A stretch of DNA of 37,276 nucleotides from Pseudomonadota bacterium. GTDB taxonomy: Bacteria; Myxococcota_A; UBA796; GCA-2862545. Shown one piece after another: positions 1-10,000 of the stretch. A program made the position numbers and the translations under genes. The stretch spans positions 1 through 37,276 of the forward strand of contig SYKL01000495.1 in assembly GCA_005797785.1 (NCBI GenBank), in the 5' to 3' direction. The notes beneath the pieces were generated by a model. It saw nothing but the letters and a program-made list of their open reading frames with translations. It did not search any database and was not told where the DNA came from. The number at the start of each line of letters is the position of its first letter. Within the stretch, counting starts at the first letter, position 1.

Positions 1-50
1 ACCGCAGGATCCGCCGACGCCAGAGCGACACCCATCAACCACAGCGTCAA
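1..50 (-). CDS. Partial N-terminus of a secreted protein running off the left edge (TTG start at 50, or ATG at 35)
   Basis: Minus-strand reading gives M-T-L-W-L-M-G-V-A-L-A-S-A-D-P-A, signal-peptide-like, preceded by GGGAGG. Confidence 0.4.
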   Translation of the reverse strand, partial: MTLWLMGVALASADPA

Positions 51-79
51 AGCGCCTCCCTTCCTCGTTTATGCGTGTG

Positions 80-499
80 CTACCAGGAAAAAGAGGTCAC
101 AAGCCATTTGTCGCCCACCTTCTTCTGGGTACTCGGCGTCGGCATGCGGCTTTCTTCGCATTTGATCCAGATTTTCACTTCGGTGTCCTTGGCGGGATCT
201 CCTTCCACCCGGGTCACCTTGATCGAATCGTCCGGGGCGTGCAAGCAATGCTTCACGCCCGACTGTGCTCGGGTGAGCGCAAAGCGCTTCAAATCAGGAA
301 TTCCCGCCGGCGAGCAGAGAGTGGAGGTGTCACACCAAGAAGAGATCCATTCGTCCGATTTTCCATCGCGAAGCAGGATCAAAGAGGCTCGAACCGTGGC
401 CTCCGGGGTGCCTGCCGCGGGCGGTTCCGCAAGCGCCACCACTGGAATACTCAGCATCGAACCTAGCACAATTCCACGCAGCATTTGAACCGTCGACAT
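80..499 (-). CDS. Small secreted hypothetical protein (139 aa), start refined to MSTVQMLRGIVLGSMLSIPVVALA
   Basis: ORF 80..733; internal Met followed by a clear signal peptide (VALA|EPPAA). Confidence 0.6.
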   Translation of the reverse strand: MSTVQMLRGIVLGSMLSIPVVALAEPPAAGTPEATVRASLILLRDGKSDEWISSWCDTSTLCSPAGIPDLKRFALTRAQSGVKHCLHAPDDSIKVTRVEGDPAKDTEVKIWIKCEESRMPTPSTQKKVGDKWLVTSFSW

Positions 500-579
500 G
501 GAGACCCCCGGGCGTGTAAGCACAACCCGCGGACGAGGATAGAGCTTCCCGCATTCGAACTTCAAGTGGAATTTCCCCA

Positions 580-2046
580 ATGGCGTCCGATCCCCGGCTT
601 CTACCTGCGTCGTCCCTCCGCAACTGGGGACCATCGTTGGGCGTGGGGATCTTGTGTTTCCTGTCCTTTTTCTCGCGCACCTCGACGTTTGCTGGCGTCG
701 CCGAGAGCCTCGGGATCGCCACATGTGTGGCATTCATCGCAGCTTCAGTCCCATTTCTAATGCGGAGATGGCCCGCGCCTTCTTTTGGTTGCGCCGCCGT
801 GGGCGGCCTCGTTTCGATCCTCACGTTGTCGCCGCCAACCACACATCTGAAAGGTCAAACGCCTATTGTGTTGATCACGATCGACACCTTTCGCGCCGAT
901 CACGTCAATGAAAACACGCCTCACCTTCTAAGTTTGGCAAGCGAAGGCGTGCGTTTTACCAACGCAATCACGACCGCCCCCCTTACCGCCCCCGCACACG
1001 CCAGCCTGCTGACCGGCCTGGACGTCGACGTCCACGGTCTTCGGAAAAATGGCGGATTGACCGACTCTCCGACCATCGTCGAGCACCTCCGAGCGAAGGG
1101 CTGGCGAACGGGCGCCTTTGTTTCCGCCAATGTGCTCGGCCGACACACCCATTTAGACCGTGGGTTTGAGCACTACGACGATCGATTTTCGCTCCGGGCA
1201 CGTTGGGCCGGCGCCTTCGGACTGTTTCGAACGGGTGCCAAAAGCCGCTCAGGAGCCGACACCGTTGAACGAGCGCTTTCTTGGCTTGGTTCGGGGGAGT
1301 CCACCTTTCTTTGGATCCACTTGTACGACGCCCACCTTCCTTATGCGCCTCCCGCCGAATTCCGTCCCACACCCGATCAATTGTCCGCGCTCAAAGCGGC
1401 CGATCGCAACGACGAAAGCGTCCACCCGGAAGGACGCCATGGAAGCGAAGGAAAAGCGATGTACGCCGCTGAAACGCGATGGGTGGATGCCCTCGTCGGC
1501 CGCATCGTTGCCGGAACATCGCGAGAAACCCGCGTGATCGCCGTTGCCGACCACGGTGAAGCTCTGGGTGAGCACGAATATTGGTTCAACCACGGCGCCA
1601 TGCTTCACGAACCTGCCGTTCATATCCCGATGATCGTGCGTTGGCCTGGCACCCTCGCCGCCGGTTCCTCCAACCCGCAGCTCACCAGCATCACCGCTGT
1701 GCATGATTGGATCGGCGCTATGGCCGGTCTCAACGCCCCTCCAATAGCCATACAAAAAGTCTTGGCGTTCACGCCGGGCCAACAGAACCGTCGTTCCAAA
1801 AACAGGGAAGCACCTAAACCACAAGTCATAGCGGGCTTTCGGTACGCGGACTCCAAATTGGTGGCCGCAGCCGGATCCGGGGCGCAGTTCTTCGATCTCT
1901 CCCTGGATCCTTATGAACTGTCCCCCCAGCCCGTGCCCGCAGGCCTAACGGACGACGCGGCAGCGTTGGCGCTGCACCTCGATGCCCCCCTCTCCGCATC
2001 CTCCGAAGAAAAAGAACGCTTGAAGGCTCTAGGCTACGTGGAGTAA
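580..2046 (+). CDS. Sulfatase-fold (alkaline phosphatase superfamily) hydrolase/transferase with N-terminal TM helices
   Basis: Motifs VLITIDTFRADHV, TAPAHASLLTGLDVDVHG, VADHGEALGEHEYWFNHG, HIPMIVRWPG. Confidence 0.88.
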   Translation: MASDPRLLPASSLRNWGPSLGVGILCFLSFFSRTSTFAGVAESLGIATCVAFIAASVPFLMRRWPAPSFGCAAVGGLVSILTLSPPTTHLKGQTPIVLITIDTFRADHVNENTPHLLSLASEGVRFTNAITTAPLTAPAHASLLTGLDVDVHGLRKNGGLTDSPTIVEHLRAKGWRTGAFVSANVLGRHTHLDRGFEHYDDRFSLRARWAGAFGLFRTGAKSRSGADTVERALSWLGSGESTFLWIHLYDAHLPYAPPAEFRPTPDQLSALKAADRNDESVHPEGRHGSEGKAMYAAETRWVDALVGRIVAGTSRETRVIAVADHGEALGEHEYWFNHGAMLHEPAVHIPMIVRWPGTLAAGSSNPQLTSITAVHDWIGAMAGLNAPPIAIQKVLAFTPGQQNRRSKNREAPKPQVIAGFRYADSKLVAAAGSGAQFFDLSLDPYELSPQPVPAGLTDDAAALALHLDAPLSASSEEKERLKALGYVE

Positions 2047-2080
2047 TGTCGACCGGCTCCGACAGCGATACACCCTGAGC

Positions 2081-2917
2081 ATGGGCATTTTCTCCACGCT
2101 TGGGAAAATTCTGGGACTTTCGAGGCCGGTCGAGGCGTCCGACCTGGATGATTTCCACCTGACGGATCGGGCAAGAGCGCACCTGAAGGCGCTGACCGAT
2201 GGCCATACCCTGAATGTGGCCACTGCCCCCGCCGACCGCGGCCGGGTGGTTCGGGTCCAGGAAGGTCCCCCTCTGGCTTCCCTTCATGAAACCTTGCGAA
2301 TTGTCATCACGCAAGCGGACGTCGAACGCCTTCGTGGTCTGAGCCTCGACTGGTTGGACCAACGTTGGACGGTGGTTCTTAAACTCCGCTTGGACGCTTC
2401 CGAAACGCCCAATCCGAATGGACGCATGTACACGGTCGATCGTGTCCTTAATCTCGGCCCGCCGCGTTTTTTTGTAGCGGGCACCGCTGCTCCCGACCTG
2501 CCACAACGGCTACTTGAAATTGACGGGGTAAAATCGGTACTTCTACGCGATCGGCACGTGACCGTCGAGCGGCGGCCCAACACCCCATGGAAAGTCATCG
2601 ATCGAGCCGTCGATGCCGCGCTCCGTGAACACTTTCTGCTCTGTGGAACGGCCTTATCGGAGGAGCCTACCTCCACCCAGCACACCGGCCTTGAGGCCAG
2701 AATCGCCGAGGTGTTGCGCACTCAAATCGCGCCCATGGTGCACAAAGACGGCGGTGATATTGAGTTCCTATCGTTTCAGGACGGCATCGTCCGCGTCCAC
2801 ATGGTGGGGGCGTGCCGAAGCTGCCCCGCCGCCACCACCACGCTGAAATTGGGCGTCGAAGCGACTCTAAAGAGGGAGTTTCCAGGTCAGGTACACAGCG
2901 TCGAGCAAATCGGATGA
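2081..2917 (+). CDS. NfuA-like Fe-S cluster carrier: degenerate A-type domain + Nfu N-terminal domain + NifU C-terminal domain
   Basis: C-term ...APMVHKDGGDIEFLSFQDGIVRVHMVGACRSCPAATTTLKLGVEATLKREFP (NifU CxxC); middle TPNPNGRMYTVDRVL...LLEIDGVKSVLLRDRHVTV (Nfu_N-like); N-term FHLTDRARAHLKAL (IscA-like, no Cys). Confidence 0.85.
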   Translation: MGIFSTLGKILGLSRPVEASDLDDFHLTDRARAHLKALTDGHTLNVATAPADRGRVVRVQEGPPLASLHETLRIVITQADVERLRGLSLDWLDQRWTVVLKLRLDASETPNPNGRMYTVDRVLNLGPPRFFVAGTAAPDLPQRLLEIDGVKSVLLRDRHVTVERRPNTPWKVIDRAVDAALREHFLLCGTALSEEPTSTQHTGLEARIAEVLRTQIAPMVHKDGGDIEFLSFQDGIVRVHMVGACRSCPAATTTLKLGVEATLKREFPGQVHSVEQIG

Positions 2918-3834
2918 TCCTGATCACCGGTGGTGCAGGATTTATTGGGTCTCACCTCGTTCATCGCCTGGTCAACGACGGACATCGCGTCCGGATCCTG
3001 GACCTCCTCTGGGACACGCCCGAGGACCCGTCCAGCCGACAGATCGCCAACCTCGCGCACTTTCCCGTGGGGGTAGAGTTCATCCGTGGAGACGTCCGCG
3101 ATCCGCTCGCGGTTCGGCAGGCCATGACCGGGGTTACTACTGCCTTTCATCTCGCTGCTTTGGCAGGCGTGCACGCCAGCACCATCAACCCCGCACCTTA
3201 CTATGACGTCAACGTCGTGGGTACCGAACGAGTGCTCGAAGCCGCAACCTTTGCCAAGGTGCACCAGGTTATTTTCGCCTCGTCATCGTCGGTCTACGGC
3301 AACGCACCGACACCAACGCCTGAAAGCACGCCCACTAAACCCGAAAGCCCCTACGCTCACAGCAAGATCCTCGCGGAGCAACGCGTCCGGGACTGGGCCA
3401 CGTCGCACGGAAACGCGACGATTATTCGGCCTTTTACCGTCTACGGCCCAGGTCAACGTCCCAACATGGCCGTTTCACGGTTCATGAATGCACTCCGAAA
3501 CGGACAACCTATCCCTATTTTCGGTGATGGCACCATCACCCGCGACAACACCCACGTGCACGATGTCGTAGACGCACTTCGCATCCTACTCAAACACCCC
3601 GCTCCTTTTTCCACTTTCAACGTGGGAAGTGGAACTTCCGTCAGCCTGCTCGAATTGGGCGAGGAAGTGGGGCGCGCACTCGGTCTCAAACCCATGTTCG
3701 AATTTCATCCGCCGCAGCCCGGCGATGCGCAACACACCCAAGCGGACCTTGCTCACATTCAAAGAGAACTCCATTGGAAACCAAAATATTCCCTGCGTGA
3801 GGGCCTACGGCACACCCTGAAGGCCTCCCAGTGA
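2914..3834 (+). CDS. NAD-dependent epimerase/dehydratase (extended SDR, sugar-nucleotide type)
   Basis: MILITGGAGFIGSHLVHRLV, SSSSVYGN, YAHSKILAEQ, IRPFTVYGPGQRPNM; ATGA overlap with the upstream stop sets the start at 2914. Confidence 0.92.
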   Translation: MILITGGAGFIGSHLVHRLVNDGHRVRILDLLWDTPEDPSSRQIANLAHFPVGVEFIRGDVRDPLAVRQAMTGVTTAFHLAALAGVHASTINPAPYYDVNVVGTERVLEAATFAKVHQVIFASSSSVYGNAPTPTPESTPTKPESPYAHSKILAEQRVRDWATSHGNATIIRPFTVYGPGQRPNMAVSRFMNALRNGQPIPIFGDGTITRDNTHVHDVVDALRILLKHPAPFSTFNVGSGTSVSLLELGEEVGRALGLKPMFEFHPPQPGDAQHTQADLAHIQRELHWKPKYSLREGLRHTLKASQ

Positions 3835-4019
3835 ATCTGCACTGGCCGGCCAGCCAGCGCGCGTTACATTGGGCCGCCAACCGGCATTGCAAAAAAAAAA
3901 CGGTGTGCACATAGCGCATGCAACGCCCGTTGTGGCTTGTTGGCGTTCGACAACCGGGTTTCCTGCTCCGCATCCTGCTGAATCCGGCGTTAAGAGCGCG
4001 CGCTCCGAAAGGAACGCCG

Positions 4020-5630
4020 ATGTTGCAGCACACTCCGGAACCGCAGGGCCACTTCGTCCCCGCAGGGCCGCTCCAATGGGGCAAATCCGCGGTGCTGGAG
4101 GCGATCCAACACCTTGAACAGCCGTTCGCGCTGGTTCGTGGAGAATCTGGCGTTGGAGCGGGTTTTCGAGGAGTCACAACCCTCGGCGGCCCCCCCACTT
4201 CGGGCGCACTCCCTTTGCTGGCCTGGGTTCCCGCGCTTCCTCCGGAACGCCTCGGAGATCCCAGCTTTCAGATGGTTTACGGCACCCGGTACAGCTATGT
4301 CGCCGGAGAAATGGCCAACGGGATCGGATCGGCCGAAATGGTGATCGCGATGGCCAAAGCCGGGATGATCGGCTTTTTTGGCTCAGGCGGGCTTTCGACC
4401 GAGCGGGTGCGAACGGCGGTTGAACGCATCCAGTCAGAACTCGGCGATCTCCCTTATGGATTCAACCTGATCCACTCGCCACAAGATCCGCGGCAAGAGC
4501 AAGCTCTGGTGGATCTCTACCTCGAAAAAGGCGTTCGAACCGTATGTGCGGCAGCGTTCATGTCGCTCACACCCGCCGTCGTGCACTACCGCGCCGCTGG
4601 CCTCAGCCGAAATGGCTCTGAAATTCACGTTTCCAACCGCCTGATCGCCAAGGTCAGCCGGGAAGAAGTCGCCACACATTTTCTCGCGCCCGCCCCCGAG
4701 AAGATCCTGCGAGCGTTGGTCGAACAAGGAAAAATCACCGCTGAACAAGCGGAACTTGCCCGCCAAGTTCCCATGGCGGACGACCTCACCGCTGAAGCCG
4801 ATTCCGGCGGGCACACCGATAACCGTGCTTCGTTCGTATTGATCCCGCTGATGCTCATGCTCAGGGATCGGATGCGCGCCGAACATGGCTACACCCAAAT
4901 CGTGCGAGTGGGCGCTGCAGGCGGTATTTCAACCCCTCAAGCGGTGGCGGCAGCCTTCGCGCTGGGCGCCGCCTATGTGGTCACCGGTACCGTCAACCAG
5001 GCCTGTATTGAAGCGGGAACTTCGGATTTGGCGAAATCGCTGCTCGCCCAAGCGGGAGCCGCGGACGTCGACATGGCGCCAGCCTCGGACATGTTCGAAG
5101 CTGGCGTAAAAGTTCAGGTATTGAAGCGCGGGACGATGTTTTCCCGGCGCGGCGAGCGGTTGTACGAAATCTGGAGGGAATATTCCTCCCTGGATGCGAT
5201 ACCATCAGACGAACGCCAGAAATTGGAAGAGCAAATCCTCCGCAGACCGGCCGAAGACGTGTGGAAGGACTGCGTCTCCTTCTTCTCAGAACGGGATCCC
5301 GCCCAACTGGAGCGCGCGGAACGAGAGCCAAAACATAAATTGGCGTTGATTTTCCGCTGGTATTTGGGGATGTCGTCGCGCTGGGCGATCGCCGGCGTCG
5401 AAGATCGCAAGCTCGATACTCAAATTTGGTGTGGTCCGGCGATCGGTGCGTTCAACGCCTGGACCCGCGGAACTTTCCTCGCTGAACCCGCGAACCGCCG
5501 TGTTGCCACGGTGGCCGCAAATCTGCTGGCGGGGGCTGCCGCGATCACTCGATCGCGCTGGTTAAACGCCCAAGGCATCGATCTCGGACCGGAAGCGCTG
5601 GCGTGGACCCCGCGCCCGATCAACGAATAA
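4020..5630 (+). CDS. pfaD-like: PfaD-family enoyl reductase (nitronate monooxygenase/FMN TIM-barrel fold)
   Basis: ORF 3918..5630; PfaD hallmarks GFNLIHSPQDPRQEQALVDLYLEKGVRTVCAAAFM, VRVGAAGGISTPQAVAAAFALGAAYVVTGTVNQACIEAGTS, CGPAIGAFNAWTRGTFLAEPANRRV; ATG at 4020 precedes the conserved part. Confidence 0.93.
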   Translation: MLQHTPEPQGHFVPAGPLQWGKSAVLEAIQHLEQPFALVRGESGVGAGFRGVTTLGGPPTSGALPLLAWVPALPPERLGDPSFQMVYGTRYSYVAGEMANGIGSAEMVIAMAKAGMIGFFGSGGLSTERVRTAVERIQSELGDLPYGFNLIHSPQDPRQEQALVDLYLEKGVRTVCAAAFMSLTPAVVHYRAAGLSRNGSEIHVSNRLIAKVSREEVATHFLAPAPEKILRALVEQGKITAEQAELARQVPMADDLTAEADSGGHTDNRASFVLIPLMLMLRDRMRAEHGYTQIVRVGAAGGISTPQAVAAAFALGAAYVVTGTVNQACIEAGTSDLAKSLLAQAGAADVDMAPASDMFEAGVKVQVLKRGTMFSRRGERLYEIWREYSSLDAIPSDERQKLEEQILRRPAEDVWKDCVSFFSERDPAQLERAEREPKHKLALIFRWYLGMSSRWAIAGVEDRKLDTQIWCGPAIGAFNAWTRGTFLAEPANRRVATVAANLLAGAAAITRSRWLNAQGIDLGPEALAWTPRPINE

Positions 5631-5640
5631 CGGAGAGCCT

Positions 5641-7010
5641 GTGGAACCCATTGCTATCGTCGGAATGGCCTGCCTTCTCCCCAAAGCGCCCGATTTGGCG
5701 TCGTACTGGCGCAACATCCTCGATGCGTCGGATTGCACTTCGGAACTCCCCGACGACCACAGTTGGCGAGCGGACGAGCATTTTGACGCCGACCCCGCAG
5801 TGCCCGACAAAACCTATTGCCGACGCGGCGGCTTTATCGACAAAGTCCCCTTCGATCCGATGGCGTTTGGTCTTCCGCCGAACATTCTCGATGCGGTGGA
5901 CACCTCTCAGCTGCTGTCGTTGATCGTCGCCCGCGAAGCCCTGAAAGACGCTGGGATCGACCCCGACAAAGACAATTGGCCTCGCCAACGCACCAGCTGC
6001 ATCATGGGGATCACCGGCACCCAAGAGCTGGCGATCACCCTCGGTTCCCGTTTGCACGGCCCGACCTGGCGAAAAGCGATGCTCCGTTGCGGCGTCGACG
6101 GCGCCCTGGCCGATCGCGTGGTTGAAGACATTGGAAAGCACTTTCCGGAATGGCAGGAGCAGAGTTTCCCCGGCCTGCTCGGAAATGTCGTGGCCGGACG
6201 GATCGCCAACCGCCTCGATTTGGGCGGTACCAACTGTGTTGTAGACGCTGCATGTGCGTCTTCGCTCGCCGCAATCCAGCTGTCCATCGCCGATCTTCAG
6301 GCCGGAAAGTCCGATCTGGCAATCTCCGGCGGGGTAGACACGCTGAACGACATCTTCATGTACATGTGCTTCAGCAAGACGCCGGCCCTGTCCAAAACCG
6401 GCCATTCTCGCCCGTTTGACGCCAACGCGGACGGCACGCTGATCGCCGAAGGCATCGCGATCGCGGTCATGAAGCGACTCTCTGACGCCGAGCGCGATGG
6501 CGACCGGGTCTACGCGGTGATCAAGGGGCTCGGAACCTCCTCCGACGGCCGATACAAGAGCATCTACGCTCCAAACAGCTCCGGCCAAGCTGTCGCCCTC
6601 CGTCGCGCCTATGAAGACGCCGGTTTCCCCTTGGAAACCATCGAATTGATCGAAGCACATGGCACCGGCACCAAAGCCGGCGACATCGCTGAGATCGAGG
6701 GTCTCAAAGCCGTATTTGCGGATTCTCCCCGCCCCAACCGCCACATCGCGATCGGATCGGTCAAGTCGCAGATCGGGCATACCAAATCCGCCGCTGGAGC
6801 GGCCGGCCTGCTCAAAGCGGCGCTCGCCCTTCATCAACGCGTGTTGCCGCCCACCGCGAAGGTGACCACCGTCAACCCCAAAATGGGCTTGGAAAAGAGC
6901 AAGTTGTACGTCAATTCGTTCGCGCGGCCATGGATCCGCAGCAACGATTTTCCTCGCCGCGCAGGGGTGAGCGCCTTCGGATTCGGCGGTTCAAACTTTC
7001 ACTTGGCGTT
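5641..7010 (+). other. Ketosynthase domain (approximate bounds)
   Basis: Cys in VDAACASSLAA; HGTGT and GHT histidine motifs. Confidence 0.9.
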
Positions 7011-10000
7011 GGAGGAGCATGGTTCCGCCGACGCAGCCCCAGCGTATGGCCCTGCAACTGAGGAATTGTTCCTGTTTGGAGCCGAAAGTTCCCAGGATCT
7101 ATCATCGGCGTTGCAAGCCGGTGGGACCACTCTAGCCCAAGCCTCCCGCGACGTCTTGAGCCGTTGGAAACCGGCTTCTTGGGTGGCGGCATTTACGGCA
7201 GAAACCCTCGCGGACCTTCAGCAAAAGTTGGAGGTTGCCCGCAGCTTACTCGCCAATGGCGGCGGTGAAAAAGGCGGAGTCTTCGTCGCTCAGCCGAAAG
7301 CTGACGCGCGTCGCACCGCAGTGCTGTTTCCTGGCCAGGGATCCCAGTATACATCGATGGGGCGCACCCTGGCGCTCCGCCACGCCACCTTCCGAAGCGC
7401 GCTCGATCGCGCGGAAACCGCATTTGTCGCGAACGGAAAATCGTTGGCGGAGGTGGTCTACCCGATCCCCGCGTTCAACGAGGACGATCGTCAAGCCCAG
7501 GAAGCGCACCTGACCGCCACCGAATGGGCGCAGCCTGCGATCGGAGCCATCTCCAAGGCCATGTTCGAGCTGCTTCGGAGCTTTGGCGTCCAGGCCGAGG
7601 CCTTCGCTGGCCACAGCTACGGCGAGCTCGTCGCCCTGCATGCAGCGGGAGTGCTCGATGAAGCTTCGTTCTTTGCGGCATCGATCGCTCGCGGCGAGGC
7701 GATGTCGGATCGCGGCGGGGACCGCGGCACCATGGCCGCGGTGGCCGGCGATCCCGCGACGGTCGATTCAGCCCTGCTCGGAATCCCCGATGTGGGCGTT
7801 GCCAACCGCAATCACCCTCGGCAGACGGTGATCTCCGGAACGAAGACCGGAATTGCGTTGGCGATGCAAGCGCTCACCAAAGCTGGGCTTACCGTCAAAG
7901 CGCTGTCGGTTTCCGCGGCCTTCCATTCGCCGTTGGTCGCCGACGCCAAAGTGCCTTTCGCACTGTGCCTTCAAGCGCTGACGTTTGCGGCACCCGATGT
8001 ACCCGTGTACGCAAATACCTCTGCTCGACCCTACCCTTCTGAGCCCGACGCCATGCGCCAGACGTTGGCCGACCAGATCACGGCGCCGGTCGACTTTGTT
8101 GGAATCGTCAAGTCGCTTTACGAATCGGGGGTGAGAACCTTCGTCGAGTGCGGTCCGAAAGGGGTTCTCGCTGGCCTGCTTCGACAAAATCTGCGCGGTA
8201 AGGACGGGGTAGCCATCGTGAGCATCGACGCTGAGGCCGAGAGGGTCGACGGCGATGCCCAATTCAAGCGCGCCCTGGCCCATCTGGCGGCCCGCGGCGT
8301 GCCCGTCGACATCGCACCGCTCCTCCGCGACAGCCTGCCCCAGGAACCCCGCACGGCGGGCAGCAAGGCCACGGTCTGGTTGGGCGGTGCAAACTACCGA
8401 AAGCCGGAAACCATCTCGCCACCCGCGCCGAAAGACCTGCCGGTCGCTCCCAAGCCGGTGGTCGAAACCGTGGCCCAGGCCCCGGTCCCCAAAGTTCCGG
8501 TTCAAGCCGTGGAGAAGCGTGAGGCCCCACCCGTGCACGCTCCAACGCCGTCCATTTCTACACCGACCGCGGCCAGCACTTTAGTTCCTTCTTCCTCATC
8601 TTTTTCACCTCCCCCTGGAGACGAAATGTCCAACGCACCGGTGGATCCGACCCTTTTGGCCGCCCTTCTCGACAGCACCCGACAGGGGTTGTTGGCGTTC
8701 CAGCAGACACAAGAGCGTACCGCGCTCGTTCACGCGGAGTTCCTCAAGGCTCACGCCCGTGCAAACGATAGCTTCTCGGTGCTGTTTGCCTCGCACGCGC
8801 GATTGGTGGAACTCGCCGCGGGCGCCGATCTCGGTGAAGTAGCGCCAGCACCGCGAGCTTTGCCGGTCGCTGCTTCTGCGCCGCGCCCCGCAATGCCTGA
8901 CACCTCCGCGGTTCTTAGCTTCCAAGAGTCTTTTTTGAACGCCCGCCCCGCACCTGTGGATTCCGGCAGGGTGCAGATGCCGCAAACGGCTCGGCCGAAC
9001 GTCGCTTTGGAGAATGATCTTCCACAGATCGTCAGCGCCGGTGCTCCGGTGGCCCGCCCGGTCGCACGCTCGGAGGCTCCTCCTGCACCAGCCCCGAAAG
9101 CCGCCGCGAAGCCCACATCTTCCAGCCGCGACGCCATTCTTTCCGCAATGTTAGATACTGTCGCCGAAAAGACCGGCTACCCGAAGGATATGCTCGAACT
9201 CTCCATGGATTTGGAGGCCGATCTCGGCATCGATTCCATCAAACGCGTCGAGATCCTCTCCGCGGTTCAGGAGCAAATTCCTGGGCTTCCAGAGCTCGAC
9301 AACGACAAGATGTCCGCGTTGCGCACCGTGGGCGAGGTGGTCGAGTATTTGAGCGCCGCTGTCGGAGGTACGCCGGTTGTACCTTCCGTTTCCGCGCCGG
9401 TTGTACCTTCCGTTTCCGCTCCCGTCGCTGCTCCCGCCACCGGCGGTTCCCGCGATGCCGTCGTCGCAGCGATGTTGGAAACCGTTTCCGAAAAAACTGG
9501 ATACCCGCTGGAAATGCTCGAGCTCTCCATGGATTTGGAGGCCGATCTCGGCATTGATTCCATCAAACGCGTCGAAATCCTCTCGGCGGTCCAAGAAAAG
9601 GTTCCTGGACTTCCAGAACTCGACAACGAGCAGCTTTCCGCCCTGCGAAGCGTCGGCGACGTGGTCGATCACTTGGCGGCAGCACTCGGTGCCACTCCTC
9701 AAGAATCCGTTGAATCCTCGCTTCCTTCGCGCAAAGAAGTCCACCTTCAGCCGGCCCCACTGGGCCAACGGAGGTTACTTCACGGACTTCAACTCATCAG
9801 CGCTGATCGAAAGCAAGTAGCGGCACAACTCGCTGAGGCCTTGGAACGCCGCGGCGTCCAGGTTCAGGTGATCGATCCGGACTGGACCGATCCAACCCAG
9901 GTTCGTGCGGCAGTATTCGAGGGAGCTGCCGGAGTGATCCACTTGGCTGCTCTGGGCGAATCTGGACCCGATTTGCTTCAACGCGTCAAAGGCGCGCTGT

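Noticed and set aside
5620-6837. 405-aa minus-strand ORF opposite pfaA
   Set aside because: Antisense to an unambiguous KS domain; long antisense ORFs are expected in GC-rich DNA and the translation shows no family motif
7768-8538. 256-aa minus-strand ORF opposite pfaA
   Set aside because: Antisense shadow ORF of the MAT domain/linker; composition biased
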